NCBI RefSeq assembly: GCF_001662485.1 | Contig: NZ_JMTM01000017.1 | Location: forward strand, 62,001-126,000 | Length of the DNA stretch: 64,000 nucleotides | From: Flavobacterium succinicans | Lineage (GTDB): Bacteria > Bacteroidota > Bacteroidia > Flavobacteriales > Flavobacteriaceae | Reading direction: 5' to 3' | In this document: one piece after another, positions 35,334 to 43,303 of the stretch | Position numbering within the stretch: position 1 is the stretch's first letter | Layout of the letters: each line of letters starts with the position of its first letter | The notes under the pieces: model-generated | Databases searched by the model: none | What the model was told of the DNA's origin: nothing | What the model saw: only the letters and a program-made list of their open reading frames with translations | Translations under genes and position numbers: made by a program

Positions 35334-36872
35334 ATGGAAAATTTTAAATCAATAAGCCCAATCAAAGTGGATCGCTCCACTATTATTAACCTAGAAAAAG
35401 GAAAGTTACCACCACAGGTCCTAGAATTAGAAGAGGCTGTGCTAGGAGCTATGATGATTGACAAAAAAGGGGTAGATGAGGTAATTGATATTTTACAACC
35501 CGATGCTTTCTACAAAGAAGCACACAAACATATCTTTGAGGCTATTGTTCAATTGTTTACCGAGTCACAACCTATTGACTTATTAACAGTTTCTGCCCAG
35601 CTTCGGAAAAATGCCAAATTAGACCTTTCAGGTGGCGATTTTTACCTGATTCAGTTAACGCAAAAGATCTCCTCATCTGCGCATATCGAATTTCACTCTA
35701 GAATTATTCTCCAAAAGTATATTCAACGAAGTTTGATCAGGATTTCTTCTGAAATAATCGAAGAATCGTATGACGAAACTACCGATGTTTTTGATTTGTT
35801 AGACAAAGCCGAATCCAAGTTATACGAGGTAACCCAAGGGAACGTAAAACGTAGTTCGGAAACCGCACAAAGTTTAGTACTTCAAGCCAAAAAACGAATC
35901 GAAGAAATTGCAGGTCAAGAAGGATTAAGTGGTGTCGCTACTGGTTTTGAAAAGCTTGACAAAGTTACTTCAGGTTGGCAACCTTCGGATTTGATTATTA
36001 TTGCAGCTCGTCCTGGTATGGGTAAGACGGCCTTTGTATTATCGATGGCAAGAAATATTGCTATCGATTTTCAAAAGCCTGTGGCTGTTTTTTCTTTGGA
36101 GATGTCTTCGGTACAGCTGATTACTCGTTTGATCTCTTCTGAAACCGGGTTGTCTTCTGAAAAATTGCGTACAGGAAAGTTAGAAAAACACGAATGGGAA
36201 CAATTGAGTACCAAGGTAAAAAATCTAGAGAAAGCTCCCTTGTTTATTGATGACTCTCCTTCTCTTTCCATTTTTGATTTGCGTGCCAAATGCCGTCGTT
36301 TAGCATCACAACACGGAATTAAATTAATTATTGTAGATTATTTGCAGCTGATGACTGCCGGAGGAAACGGAAAAGGAGGTGGAAACCGTGAGCAAGAAAT
36401 CTCTACCATTTCTCGAAACCTAAAAGCTTTGGCAAAAGAACTCAATGTACCTGTTATTGCACTTTCGCAATTATCCCGTGCGGTAGAAACCCGTGGCTCT
36501 AGTAAGCGACCTTTGCTTTCGGATCTTCGTGAATCGGGTGCGATTGAGCAAGATGCCGATATTGTGTCGTTTATCTATCGTCCGGAGTATTATAAAATTG
36601 AAGAATGGGATGACGATGAGCAGTCACCAACCGCAGGTCAAGCAGAATTCATTATCGCAAAGCACAGAAACGGTGGTCTGGAAAATGTACGATTAAAATT
36701 CGTTGGAAGCTTAGGTAAGTTTGATAATTTAGAGGATTATAGCAGTGGCTATGACGATTTGCCTTCGAGTATGAATCAAGAGGATTTTACAAGAAATTTG
36801 CCTTCAGCCAATGAAGCCTTTGGAAGTACGTTTAACAATGATGCCGACGATGATAGCGATGTTCCTTTTTAG
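35334..36872 (+). CDS. dnaB: Replicative DNA helicase DnaB
   Basis: DnaB is the hexameric 5'-3' helicase of the replication fork. The 512-residue chain has the N-terminal collar domain (about residues 25-130, PPQVLELEEAVLGAMMID), the linker helix and the RecA-like ATPase. Walker A is AARPGMGKTAF; Walker B lies in IKLIIVDYLQLM; the arginine-finger region is RGSSKRPLLSDLRESGAIEQ. No intein interrupts it. The C-terminal tail is acidic (DADDDSDVPF), a common place for partner contacts. Confidence 0.97.
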   Translation: MENFKSISPIKVDRSTIINLEKGKLPPQVLELEEAVLGAMMIDKKGVDEVIDILQPDAFYKEAHKHIFEAIVQLFTESQPIDLLTVSAQLRKNAKLDLSGGDFYLIQLTQKISSSAHIEFHSRIILQKYIQRSLIRISSEIIEESYDETTDVFDLLDKAESKLYEVTQGNVKRSSETAQSLVLQAKKRIEEIAGQEGLSGVATGFEKLDKVTSGWQPSDLIIIAARPGMGKTAFVLSMARNIAIDFQKPVAVFSLEMSSVQLITRLISSETGLSSEKLRTGKLEKHEWEQLSTKVKNLEKAPLFIDDSPSLSIFDLRAKCRRLASQHGIKLIIVDYLQLMTAGGNGKGGGNREQEISTISRNLKALAKELNVPVIALSQLSRAVETRGSSKRPLLSDLRESGAIEQDADIVSFIYRPEYYKIEEWDDDEQSPTAGQAEFIIAKHRNGGLENVRLKFVGSLGKFDNLEDYSSGYDDLPSSMNQEDFTRNLPSANEAFGSTFNNDADDDSDVPF

Positions 36873-36900
36873 TGTTTTATAAATCAGGAAGTGATGATCT

Positions 36901-36932
36901 AGGAAGAGATTTCTTCCTTAATTTTTTGTTTT
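36901..36932 (+). terminator. Terminator after dnaB
   Basis: AGGAAGA and TCTTCCT pair around GATT, followed by a T-rich tract. Confidence 0.7.
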
Positions 36933-36992
36933 TGTAATAAAAAAATGGCTAGCTTAGCATCAACTATTATTAACTAATTTTCTAATACTATC

Positions 36993-37367
36993 ATGACTGA
37001 AGAAAAATTTCCGGGAAAAATTGAAATCACTTTACCAACGGCTCAAGAATGGGTTAAAAAGTACAAAGCACCAAAAGAAGCAGCTAAATCTAAAAAAATA
37101 GACGCCTATTTGATTCCGTTAGAATCCTTGCAATTGGTAATGAATCAAAAAATAGATGCAGTTCGTGCCTACAAAGGAATTAATACAGCTGGCGAAGAAA
37201 CCTTGATGTTGGTAGGAACAGTGTTGAATGCTAAAACAGGGATTTATGAAGATGTTTTTCCAGAAAATGCAGGAGTAGCTAAAACTTTAGGAGATGAGCC
37301 AATTGTTTTTGATGGAGGTCGTCCTTGTCCCCCTTTTGGAGATCCAGAGAGTCCGATGAATAATTAA
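36993..37367 (+). CDS. Conserved hypothetical protein, 124 residues
   Basis: I do not recognise a named family. The protein is soluble, with no signal peptide or membrane helix. The middle (AYLIPLESLQLVMNQKIDAV, then YKGINTAGEETLMLVGTVLN) looks like a small alpha/beta fold, and the C-terminus is Pro/Gly-rich with RPCPPFGDPESP. Codon use and composition match the neighbours, so it looks like a real chromosomal gene. It ends one base before the next gene, which suggests a shared transcript with the membrane protein downstream. Confidence 0.7.
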   Translation: MTEEKFPGKIEITLPTAQEWVKKYKAPKEAAKSKKIDAYLIPLESLQLVMNQKIDAVRAYKGINTAGEETLMLVGTVLNAKTGIYEDVFPENAGVAKTLGDEPIVFDGGRPCPPFGDPESPMNN

Positions 37368-37368
37368 T

Positions 37369-38013
37369 ATGACTGATTTTTTTCTTTATTTAGCATACAG
37401 CATTTTAATGTTAAATTTGAGCTTATATGCCATTAGCTTTTTCAAAAAAGAAAAGGTTAATGGTTTTTTCTTGTTGTATCTGCTATTTGCTACCATTATG
37501 CAGTTAAGTATGGAAGCATTGTACCATTTGCATAAGAATAATTTATTTTTAATGAACTTATTTTTTATTGGGCAGATGTTTTTAATGGGGCTTTTTTATG
37601 GTTCTTTAACTTGTTTGAAAGTGCAAAAACGGATAATTTATAGCACAACAGCTTTGGTTTTATCCGGTATAGGAATACAGAGTTGGCTCGATTATGAACA
37701 ATTTTTTCAGTACAACTTGTTCGTGATAGTGATTACTAATCTGAGTGTGATTGTATTTGCTGTTTTTCATTTATACAACATGCTTACCACCGTAAAGAAA
37801 TATTACTATTTTACTATTGGGCTTATTATTTATTTATTAGCGAGTACCATGGTTTTTGTAGTTGGCAACATAAATGCTAAATTAAATAATGAAGTGAAAT
37901 TTATGCTTTGGACATTTAATTCTATTTTAGTGGTTTTGTATTATTTGTTTATTTTATACGAATGGAAAGTGAGTTTCTTTAAAAATAAATCAAGAAAGAA
38001 GATGTTTTTTTAA
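37369..38013 (+). CDS. Seven-helix membrane protein of unknown function
   Basis: A 214-residue protein made almost entirely of hydrophobic helices, about seven, with short loops and a basic C-terminal end (FFKNKSRKKMFF). No transporter or enzyme signature is visible. It follows the 124-residue gene by one base and precedes a histidine kinase-response regulator pair after 80 bases, so it could be a membrane sensor for that pair. Several Bacteroidota kinases lack their own sensor domain and work with a separate membrane protein; here that is inference. Confidence 0.72.
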   Translation: MTDFFLYLAYSILMLNLSLYAISFFKKEKVNGFFLLYLLFATIMQLSMEALYHLHKNNLFLMNLFFIGQMFLMGLFYGSLTCLKVQKRIIYSTTALVLSGIGIQSWLDYEQFFQYNLFVIVITNLSVIVFAVFHLYNMLTTVKKYYYFTIGLIIYLLASTMVFVVGNINAKLNNEVKFMLWTFNSILVVLYYLFILYEWKVSFFKNKSRKKMFF

Positions 38014-38093
38014 GTTTATTTTAGGAGTTTTCAATAAAAAAAAACTATTTTTGGTTTTAGAATAGTTTCTATTTTTAAATACCACTTAATTAC

Positions 38094-38885
38094 ATGGAAA
38101 GTACTGCCATTTCAGAAAAAGAAATTGTGCTCGTAATTCTGTACACTTCCTTTTTCTTTATCATTTTGGCAGTAGTACTAATTGTATTCTTCTACTTTTC
38201 TAGAAAAAAAATTATCCAAAAAGAAATTGAAAAAAAGGATAGCGAAATTGAGCATCAAAAAGAGCTTTTAAAAGCCGTAATCGAAACGCAAGAAACAGAA
38301 CGCAAACGTATTGCGCAAGATTTACACGATGATATTAGCTCAAAGTTAAATGTTGTGGCATTGAATGCTCACTTGTTAACTACACCCAATCTCTCAATTC
38401 AAGAATTAGAGGGAATCAAATCCAATGTGATTGCGTTGACAGGTAAAGCACTTGAAAACTCACGAAAAATTGCTCATGACTTATTGCCACCCGTATTAGA
38501 AAAATTTGGCTTAGATGCAGGTGTAGAAGAGTTATGTATGGAGTTTAGCTCTGCCAAAGGGGTAGAAGTAATTTATCATAATGAAGTCACATTCGATGAA
38601 ACTGATACACGAAGACATTTGCATGTTTTTAGGATTTTACAAGAGTTATTAAATAATTCTTTACGACACGGGAAAGCGACAAAAATAACCGTTAGTTTTG
38701 TTTCGAGTGGCGCTTATGTCAAATGTTTATATACAGATAATGGAATTGGTTTTGATGAAGCCAATTGCGCACAAAAAAAAGGTTTAGGATTAAAAAATAT
38801 TGAGAGTAGAATTTCTTTTTTAAAGGGAAGTTTGTCTTTTCAATCAGAAGTAAATAATGGAGTAAACGTTGAATTTATTTTTTAA
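38094..38885 (+). CDS. Sensor histidine kinase, HisKA_3 type
   Basis: A 263-residue kinase with one N-terminal membrane helix (about residues 12-38) and almost no extracytoplasmic part. The dimerisation domain has the His in ERKRIAQDLHDDISSKLN; the ATPase has LLNNSLRHGKATKI, DNGIGFDEA and GLGLKNIESRISF. It belongs to the NarX/DesK-like group and surely phosphorylates the regulator encoded two bases downstream. Lacking a sensory domain, it probably reads a signal from the membrane or from the neighbouring seven-helix protein. Confidence 0.92.
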   Translation: MESTAISEKEIVLVILYTSFFFIILAVVLIVFFYFSRKKIIQKEIEKKDSEIEHQKELLKAVIETQETERKRIAQDLHDDISSKLNVVALNAHLLTTPNLSIQELEGIKSNVIALTGKALENSRKIAHDLLPPVLEKFGLDAGVEELCMEFSSAKGVEVIYHNEVTFDETDTRRHLHVFRILQELLNNSLRHGKATKITVSFVSSGAYVKCLYTDNGIGFDEANCAQKKGLGLKNIESRISFLKGSLSFQSEVNNGVNVEFIF

Positions 38886-38887
38886 AA

Positions 38888-39550
38888 ATGGATAAAAAAA
38901 TTAAAATTGTTCTAGTCGACGATGAAGCACTGTTCAGAAAGGGATTGACCTTCATATTAGAAAGAGAGCCTAATTTTACAATTCTCCACGAAGACTCAAA
39001 TGGTCAAGAATTACTTAACTTTCTAAGAAGTACCAATGAATTACCAGATATTGTACTGATCGATTTAAAAATGCCAGTTATTAATGGGGTTGAAGCTACC
39101 AAAATTATTCATAAAGAATTTCCTAGTATAAAAATTATTGCGCTAACTAGTTATGATTCAAAATCATTTGTCGCTAATATGATTGATGTAGGAGCGGTTT
39201 CTTATTTGTTGAAAAATGCATCACCTACCGAATTAATCCATACAATAAATGAAGTAGCTATTAAAGGATTTTATTATTCGGATTATGTTCTCAAAGTAAT
39301 TAAAGATGTGGTGCTCTCTGGAAATAAACTAAAGAGTTGTTTAGACAGAAATTTACTTTCAGAACGCGAAATAGAAGTTTTAAAATTGATTTGTAAACAA
39401 AAAAATGCCGCAGAAATAGGTGAGCAATTATTTATTAGTCCAAGAACTGCCGAAGGTCATCGCACCAATTTACTGCTTAAAACCAATTCTAGAAATATTG
39501 CCGGATTAGTAGTGTATGCTATACAAAATGAATTAGTTCAATTAGACTAA
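38888..39550 (+). CDS. NarL/FixJ-family response regulator
   Basis: A 220-residue regulator with a receiver domain (residues 4-120) and a LuxR-type DNA-binding domain (about 155-215). The acidic pocket is VLVDDEALFRKG, the phospho-acceptor Asp is in DIVLIDLKMPVING, and the switch residues are ALTSYDS and LLKNASP. The helix-turn-helix reads LSEREIEVLKLICKQKNAAE then IGEQLFISPRTAEGHRTNL. It is partner to the kinase immediately upstream. No target operator was identified. Confidence 0.94.
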   Translation: MDKKIKIVLVDDEALFRKGLTFILEREPNFTILHEDSNGQELLNFLRSTNELPDIVLIDLKMPVINGVEATKIIHKEFPSIKIIALTSYDSKSFVANMIDVGAVSYLLKNASPTELIHTINEVAIKGFYYSDYVLKVIKDVVLSGNKLKSCLDRNLLSEREIEVLKLICKQKNAAEIGEQLFISPRTAEGHRTNLLLKTNSRNIAGLVVYAIQNELVQLD

Positions 39551-39569
39551 AACAGCTTTTAAAATTTTA

Positions 39570-39713
39570 TTAATGATTCAATAAGTATTGGAACGATAAA
39601 ATGTAAAAAGTAGCTAATAAAACAGCTAATAGGCATGCACCTATTTTTTTTGAAGTACTATAATTTATTACGTTTTTTGAGATCGGGCTGGTGTAATTAA
39701 CAGTGTATTTCAT
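39570..39713 (-). CDS. Small single-span membrane protein, 47 residues
   Basis: An open frame on the minus strand in the 390-base gap between the response regulator and the next gene. It reads MKYTVNYTSPISKNVINYST followed by SKKIGACLLAVLLATFYILS and a short tail. Residues about 24-44 form one hydrophobic helix with basic residues before it. The frame is consistent with translation but too short for firm support, and no family is recognised. The rest of the gap holds an AT-rich stretch and the promoter of the following gene. Confidence 0.45.
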   Translation of the reverse strand: MKYTVNYTSPISKNVINYSTSKKIGACLLAVLLATFYILSFQYLLNH

Positions 39714-39913
39714 AAGTTGTTTTTATTTTGGTTCAAATATATTGTCTTTCAATAAATTGGAAAAGAGTAGTATTACGCGTTTTTATTTTAATTCAAAAAA
39801 ATGATAAATGTAAGCCAAGTGTTTTTGAGGCAAGATTCCATCTTTAAATGGTCAGGGGGCATTTATTTTAAAGTATTTTCAGTAAAAGGGTGAAGTTTTT
39901 AAGTGTATCGTTT

Positions 39914-39921
39914 TATCTTTG
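39914..39921 (+). promoter_or_regulatory. -7 element (TATCTTTG)
   Basis: Exact TAnnTTTG match 19 bases before the ATG at 39940, so the 5' UTR of the following gene must be very short. Confidence 0.65.
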
Positions 39922-39939
39922 AGAAACAAATAGCGCCTG

Positions 39940-41253
39940 ATGAAATCAAATTTCTTTTTTATACTATGCTTCATAGTATTGTCTCATACTGCCAATGCGG
40001 GGTTTATATTGTTGCCGATGGATGAAACAGCACAACAAAATCATCTAAAAGCTTATGGTATTACCTATTGGTGTTTAGATAAAAATTACAAAGCCAGTTG
40101 GTTACTCAATTATAGAGGAGGGTCTTTTTTGTTGCCAGATGCCCCCGAAATTCGTAAAGAATGCCAAATTCGTGGGGTAAGTTTTGAAATACTATCCGAT
40201 AGTGAAGAAGCCGATTTGCTGAACCAAATTGCGAGTCCTTCACAAAACATGGAATCGGTTTTACTAGAAAAAGCGCCCAAAATAGCGGTTTATACTCCCA
40301 AAGGAAAACAGCCTTGGGATGATGCAGTAACGCTTGTCTTAACTTATGCCGAGATTCCATTTACAGCAGTTTATGACGAAGAGGTTTTGTCAGATCAGTT
40401 ACTACTTTATGATTGGTTGCATTTGCATCATGAAGATTTTACGGGTCAATACGGGAAATTTTATAGTGCCTATAAAAACACCCCTTGGTACATTGATCAA
40501 AAAAAGGAAGCAGAAGCTTTAGCTAAGAAATTAGGCTATGCAAAAGTAGCAGAGGAGAAAAGTGCCGTAGCGCAAAAAATAAGTCATTTCGTAATTGGTG
40601 GTGGATTTATGTTTGCTATGTGTTCTGCAACCGACAGTTTCGACATTGCCTTGGCTGCCGAAGGGATAGATATTTGCGAAACCATGTTCGATGGGGATGC
40701 CAGTACACCCAATTATCAATCTTTATTAAATTTTGATCGCTCTTTTGCTTTCAAAAATTTTACCTTGGAGCGACGTCCAGAACAATATGAATTCTCAAAT
40801 ATTGACATGACTGGTAGAAGAAAAATTCCAATGGAAAAAGATTATTTTACCTTAATGGAATTCTCCGCCAAGTGGGATCCAATCCCTAGTATGTTGTGTC
40901 AGAATCATACCCAATTGATCAAAGGGTTTATGGGGCAAACTACTGCTTTTGATGCCGAATTGGTAAAATCAAATATCCTTGTGTTAGGGAGTTGTGAACT
41001 CAATGGCGAAGCACGATATATTCATGGACAAAAAGGTAAGGGCATGTTTACATTTTATGGAGGTCATGACCCCGAAGATTTTCAACACCAAGTTGGTGAT
41101 CCTGCTACAGTACTAGACTTACATCCTAATTCCCCAGGTTATCGATTAATTTTAAATAATGTGTTGTTCCCCGCAGCAAAAAAGAAAAAGCTAAAGACAA
41201 GATTGTTTTTGTTTTTGGGATTCGAGAAGAACGAAAAACAATTAATTAACTAA
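39940..41253 (+). CDS. Secreted conserved protein, often named asparagine synthetase B; ThuA/GATase-like region
   Basis: A 437-residue protein with a signal peptide (MKSNFFFILCFIVLSHTANA). Homologues in Bacteroidota are commonly labelled asparagine synthetase B, but the N-terminal catalytic Cys of that enzyme and its ATP loop are absent and the protein is exported. The middle (about residues 105-260) reads like a class I glutamine-amidotransferase or ThuA fold: KIAVYTPKGKQPWDDAVTLV, a YDWLHLHHEDF strand, and FVIGGGFMFAMCSATDSF, where Cys sits at an elbow-like turn. A hydrolytic role in the periplasm is possible but unproven. Confidence 0.72.
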   Translation: MKSNFFFILCFIVLSHTANAGFILLPMDETAQQNHLKAYGITYWCLDKNYKASWLLNYRGGSFLLPDAPEIRKECQIRGVSFEILSDSEEADLLNQIASPSQNMESVLLEKAPKIAVYTPKGKQPWDDAVTLVLTYAEIPFTAVYDEEVLSDQLLLYDWLHLHHEDFTGQYGKFYSAYKNTPWYIDQKKEAEALAKKLGYAKVAEEKSAVAQKISHFVIGGGFMFAMCSATDSFDIALAAEGIDICETMFDGDASTPNYQSLLNFDRSFAFKNFTLERRPEQYEFSNIDMTGRRKIPMEKDYFTLMEFSAKWDPIPSMLCQNHTQLIKGFMGQTTAFDAELVKSNILVLGSCELNGEARYIHGQKGKGMFTFYGGHDPEDFQHQVGDPATVLDLHPNSPGYRLILNNVLFPAAKKKKLKTRLFLFLGFEKNEKQLIN

Positions 41254-41371
41254 GTGGAAGTAATTCTTACTACCCTTGTAAAAATATTTTTACTATTCAA
41301 AAAGGTATTTTTTTATTACTCCATAATCAAAACAAATATTTCAAAGCGAGTTATTATTTTTTAAAATCCTA

Positions 41372-41379
41372 TTTTTGCA
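41372..41379 (+). promoter_or_regulatory. -7 element (TATTTTTG) for trxB
   Basis: Exact TAnnTTTG match 25 bases before the trxB ATG. Confidence 0.6.
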
Positions 41380-41404
41380 TGTATTTTAAAAAACTCAAAA
41401 CACC

Positions 41405-42352
41405 ATGTCAAATACTATCGAAAAAATAAAATGCCTAATTATAGGTTCTGGACCTGCGGGTTATACAGCTGCCATTTATGCTGCTAGAGCCAATATGAAT
41501 CCAGTTTTGTACCAAGGAATGCAACCAGGGGGACAGTTGACAACCACCAACGAAGTTGAAAATTTTCCAGGTTATGTAGACGGTGTAACTGGGCCAGAAA
41601 TGATGATTCAGTTGCAACAACAAGCACAACGTTTTGGTACTGATGTACGCGATGGTTGGGCTACCAAAGTTGATTTCTCTGGCGACATCCACAAAGTTTG
41701 GATCAATGATACCATCGAACTACACTGCGAAACCGTAATTATTTCTACAGGAGCTTCTGCAAAATATTTAGGTTTGCCATCAGAACAACATTATTTAAAA
41801 ATGGGTGGCGGAGTTTCTGCTTGTGCCGTTTGTGATGGATTTTTCTATAGAAATCAAGAAGTGGTAATCGTTGGAGCAGGAGATTCAGCTTGCGAAGAAG
41901 CACACTACTTATCTAAGTTATGCAAAAAAGTAACGATGTTGGTTAGAAGCGAAAAATTCAGAGCTTCCAAAATTATGGAAGAAAGAGTACGCAAAACCGA
42001 AAACATCGAAATCCTTTTAAACCACGATACAGTTGAAGTTTTAGGAGATGAACAAGTGGTTTCAGCTATCAAAGTAAAAAACAAAACCACCGATGAAGTG
42101 TATGACATTCCAGCAACTGGATTTTTCGTAGCCATTGGTCATAAACCCAACACCGATATTTTCAAAGATTACTTGACCTTAGACGAAACGGGTTATATCG
42201 TTAACGTTCCAGGAAGTTCAAAAACGAATGTAGCAGGAGTTTTCGTAGCAGGAGACGCCGCCGATCACGTGTACCGCCAAGCCATTACCGCTGCAGGTAC
42301 AGGTTGTATGGCTGCATTGGATGCCGAACGTTATTTGGCAGCTAAAGAGTAA
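41405..42352 (+). CDS. trxB: Thioredoxin reductase
   Basis: TrxB passes electrons from NADPH through FAD to thioredoxin. The 315-residue chain has the FAD motif CLIIGSGPAGYTAAIYAARA, the GGQLTTTNEVENFPG segment, the redox-active CAVC in SACAVCDGFF, the NADPH motif VIVGAGDSACEEA and the closing FVAGDAAD. Length and motifs are normal for the low-molecular-weight enzyme. A palindromic repeat starts six bases after the stop codon. Confidence 0.97.
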   Translation: MSNTIEKIKCLIIGSGPAGYTAAIYAARANMNPVLYQGMQPGGQLTTTNEVENFPGYVDGVTGPEMMIQLQQQAQRFGTDVRDGWATKVDFSGDIHKVWINDTIELHCETVIISTGASAKYLGLPSEQHYLKMGGGVSACAVCDGFFYRNQEVVIVGAGDSACEEAHYLSKLCKKVTMLVRSEKFRASKIMEERVRKTENIEILLNHDTVEVLGDEQVVSAIKVKNKTTDEVYDIPATGFFVAIGHKPNTDIFKDYLTLDETGYIVNVPGSSKTNVAGVFVAGDAADHVYRQAITAAGTGCMAALDAERYLAAKE

Positions 42353-42358
42353 TTTTTT

Positions 42359-42464
42359 TAGGAGCAGTATTCAAAGCGCTTTTTTGTGAGCAAAGTCCCG
42401 CTCTTCGCTACAATCTTTGTTGCCGAACCCCGGCAACAAAGGATTTCCACTGCGATCGGGGCTA
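42359..42464 (+). repeat. Palindromic 3'-UTR repeat, copy D (after trxB)
   Basis: Runs from TAGGAGC to CGGGGCTA. The hairpin arms here are CTTTGTTGCCG and CGGCAACAAAG around AACCC, one base pair different from copies A and B on both arms, so the pairing is preserved. Shared flanks include AAAGTCCCGCTCTTCGCTAC on the left and GGATTTCCACTGCGATCGG on the right. A separate, conventional terminator follows at 42513, so the repeat is not the only transcription stop here. Confidence 0.82.
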
Positions 42465-42512
42465 TAGAGCCGCAATGGTCTCATGTTTAGTCACATACTG
42501 AATTTGTATTAC

Positions 42513-42547
42513 AAAAAAAAGTCCTTCACGAAGAAGGACTTTTTTTG
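42513..42547. terminator. Bidirectional terminator between trxB and the DUF2807 gene
   Basis: AAAAAAAAGTCCTTC and GAAGGACTTTTTTT form a palindrome around ACGAA, serving the two convergent transcripts. Confidence 0.88.
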
Positions 42548-42560
42548 TATCAACTACTAA

Positions 42561-43301
42561 CTATTCTTGGCTTATTGAACCGCCAGAACTTTCACTTTTT
42601 TTCAGGCTTTTCGGCTTATTCTTGTAGGAGATATTTCCTCCACTAGACGCTTCGGCATCAAGACTCACTAATGGATTAAGCGATTGAATACTTCCTGATG
42701 AAGCCTCTGATTTGATATCGTTTGCCAACAACTCGCCAGCATTAATAGAACTTCCGCTCGAAGAACTGGTTTGTAAACTAATGGCTTTACCTTTCAATTC
42801 AATACTACTTCCACTTCCAGAATCACAAATTATTTTTTCAGATTCTACGTTCAAATCCAAAGAAGCCGCACTCGATGCATCAATCTTGAATTCCGTAGCT
42901 TTAAGCGTTGATTTGCTATTTACAGTCGAAGCACTATTGGCTTCTATACCTTCAATGATAGGAGCTCGAACAATTACTTTTTTCGAAGTGATATTCAAGA
43001 AAGAACTGTATTTGCATCCAATAATAAGCTTTCCGTTTTCTACTTTGGTAGTGATTTCTTTTTGCAAATTATCATCGGCTTCTACTATAATCTCAACTTT
43101 ATCGGCTTGTTCAATAACCAAATCGATAGCGTTTCCTACTTCAATACTTTTAAAATCCCCATTTACAATTCTCTTTTCGGTGGTTACATTACCACTACCG
43201 GTAATCGAATTCATGTTGGTTACTAAATTGCAGGAAGCAAAAAGCAAAGCAACTAAGGTAACAATGATAAATTTTGCTACTATGGTGATGATCTTTACCA
43301 T
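42561..43301 (-). CDS. Head GIN domain (DUF2807) lipoprotein
   Basis: A 246-residue exported protein with a lipobox near LLFASC (Cys about residue 24). The rest is a repetitive beta-structure typical of DUF2807, with many short Ser-, Gly- and Ala-rich turns: DASSAASLDLNVESEK, LQTSSSSGSSINAGE, EASSGSIQSL, ESSGGSISQE. It is the last gene of the PadR-PspC-DUF2807 operon and starts two bases after the PspC gene ends. The family is frequent beside PspC-domain genes and may report on envelope stress; its role is not known. Confidence 0.86.
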   Translation of the reverse strand: MVKIITIVAKFIIVTLVALLFASCNLVTNMNSITGSGNVTTEKRIVNGDFKSIEVGNAIDLVIEQADKVEIIVEADDNLQKEITTKVENGKLIIGCKYSSFLNITSKKVIVRAPIIEGIEANSASTVNSKSTLKATEFKIDASSAASLDLNVESEKIICDSGSGSSIELKGKAISLQTSSSSGSSINAGELLANDIKSEASSGSIQSLNPLVSLDAEASSGGNISYKNKPKSLKKSESSGGSISQE

Positions 43302-43303
43302 GA

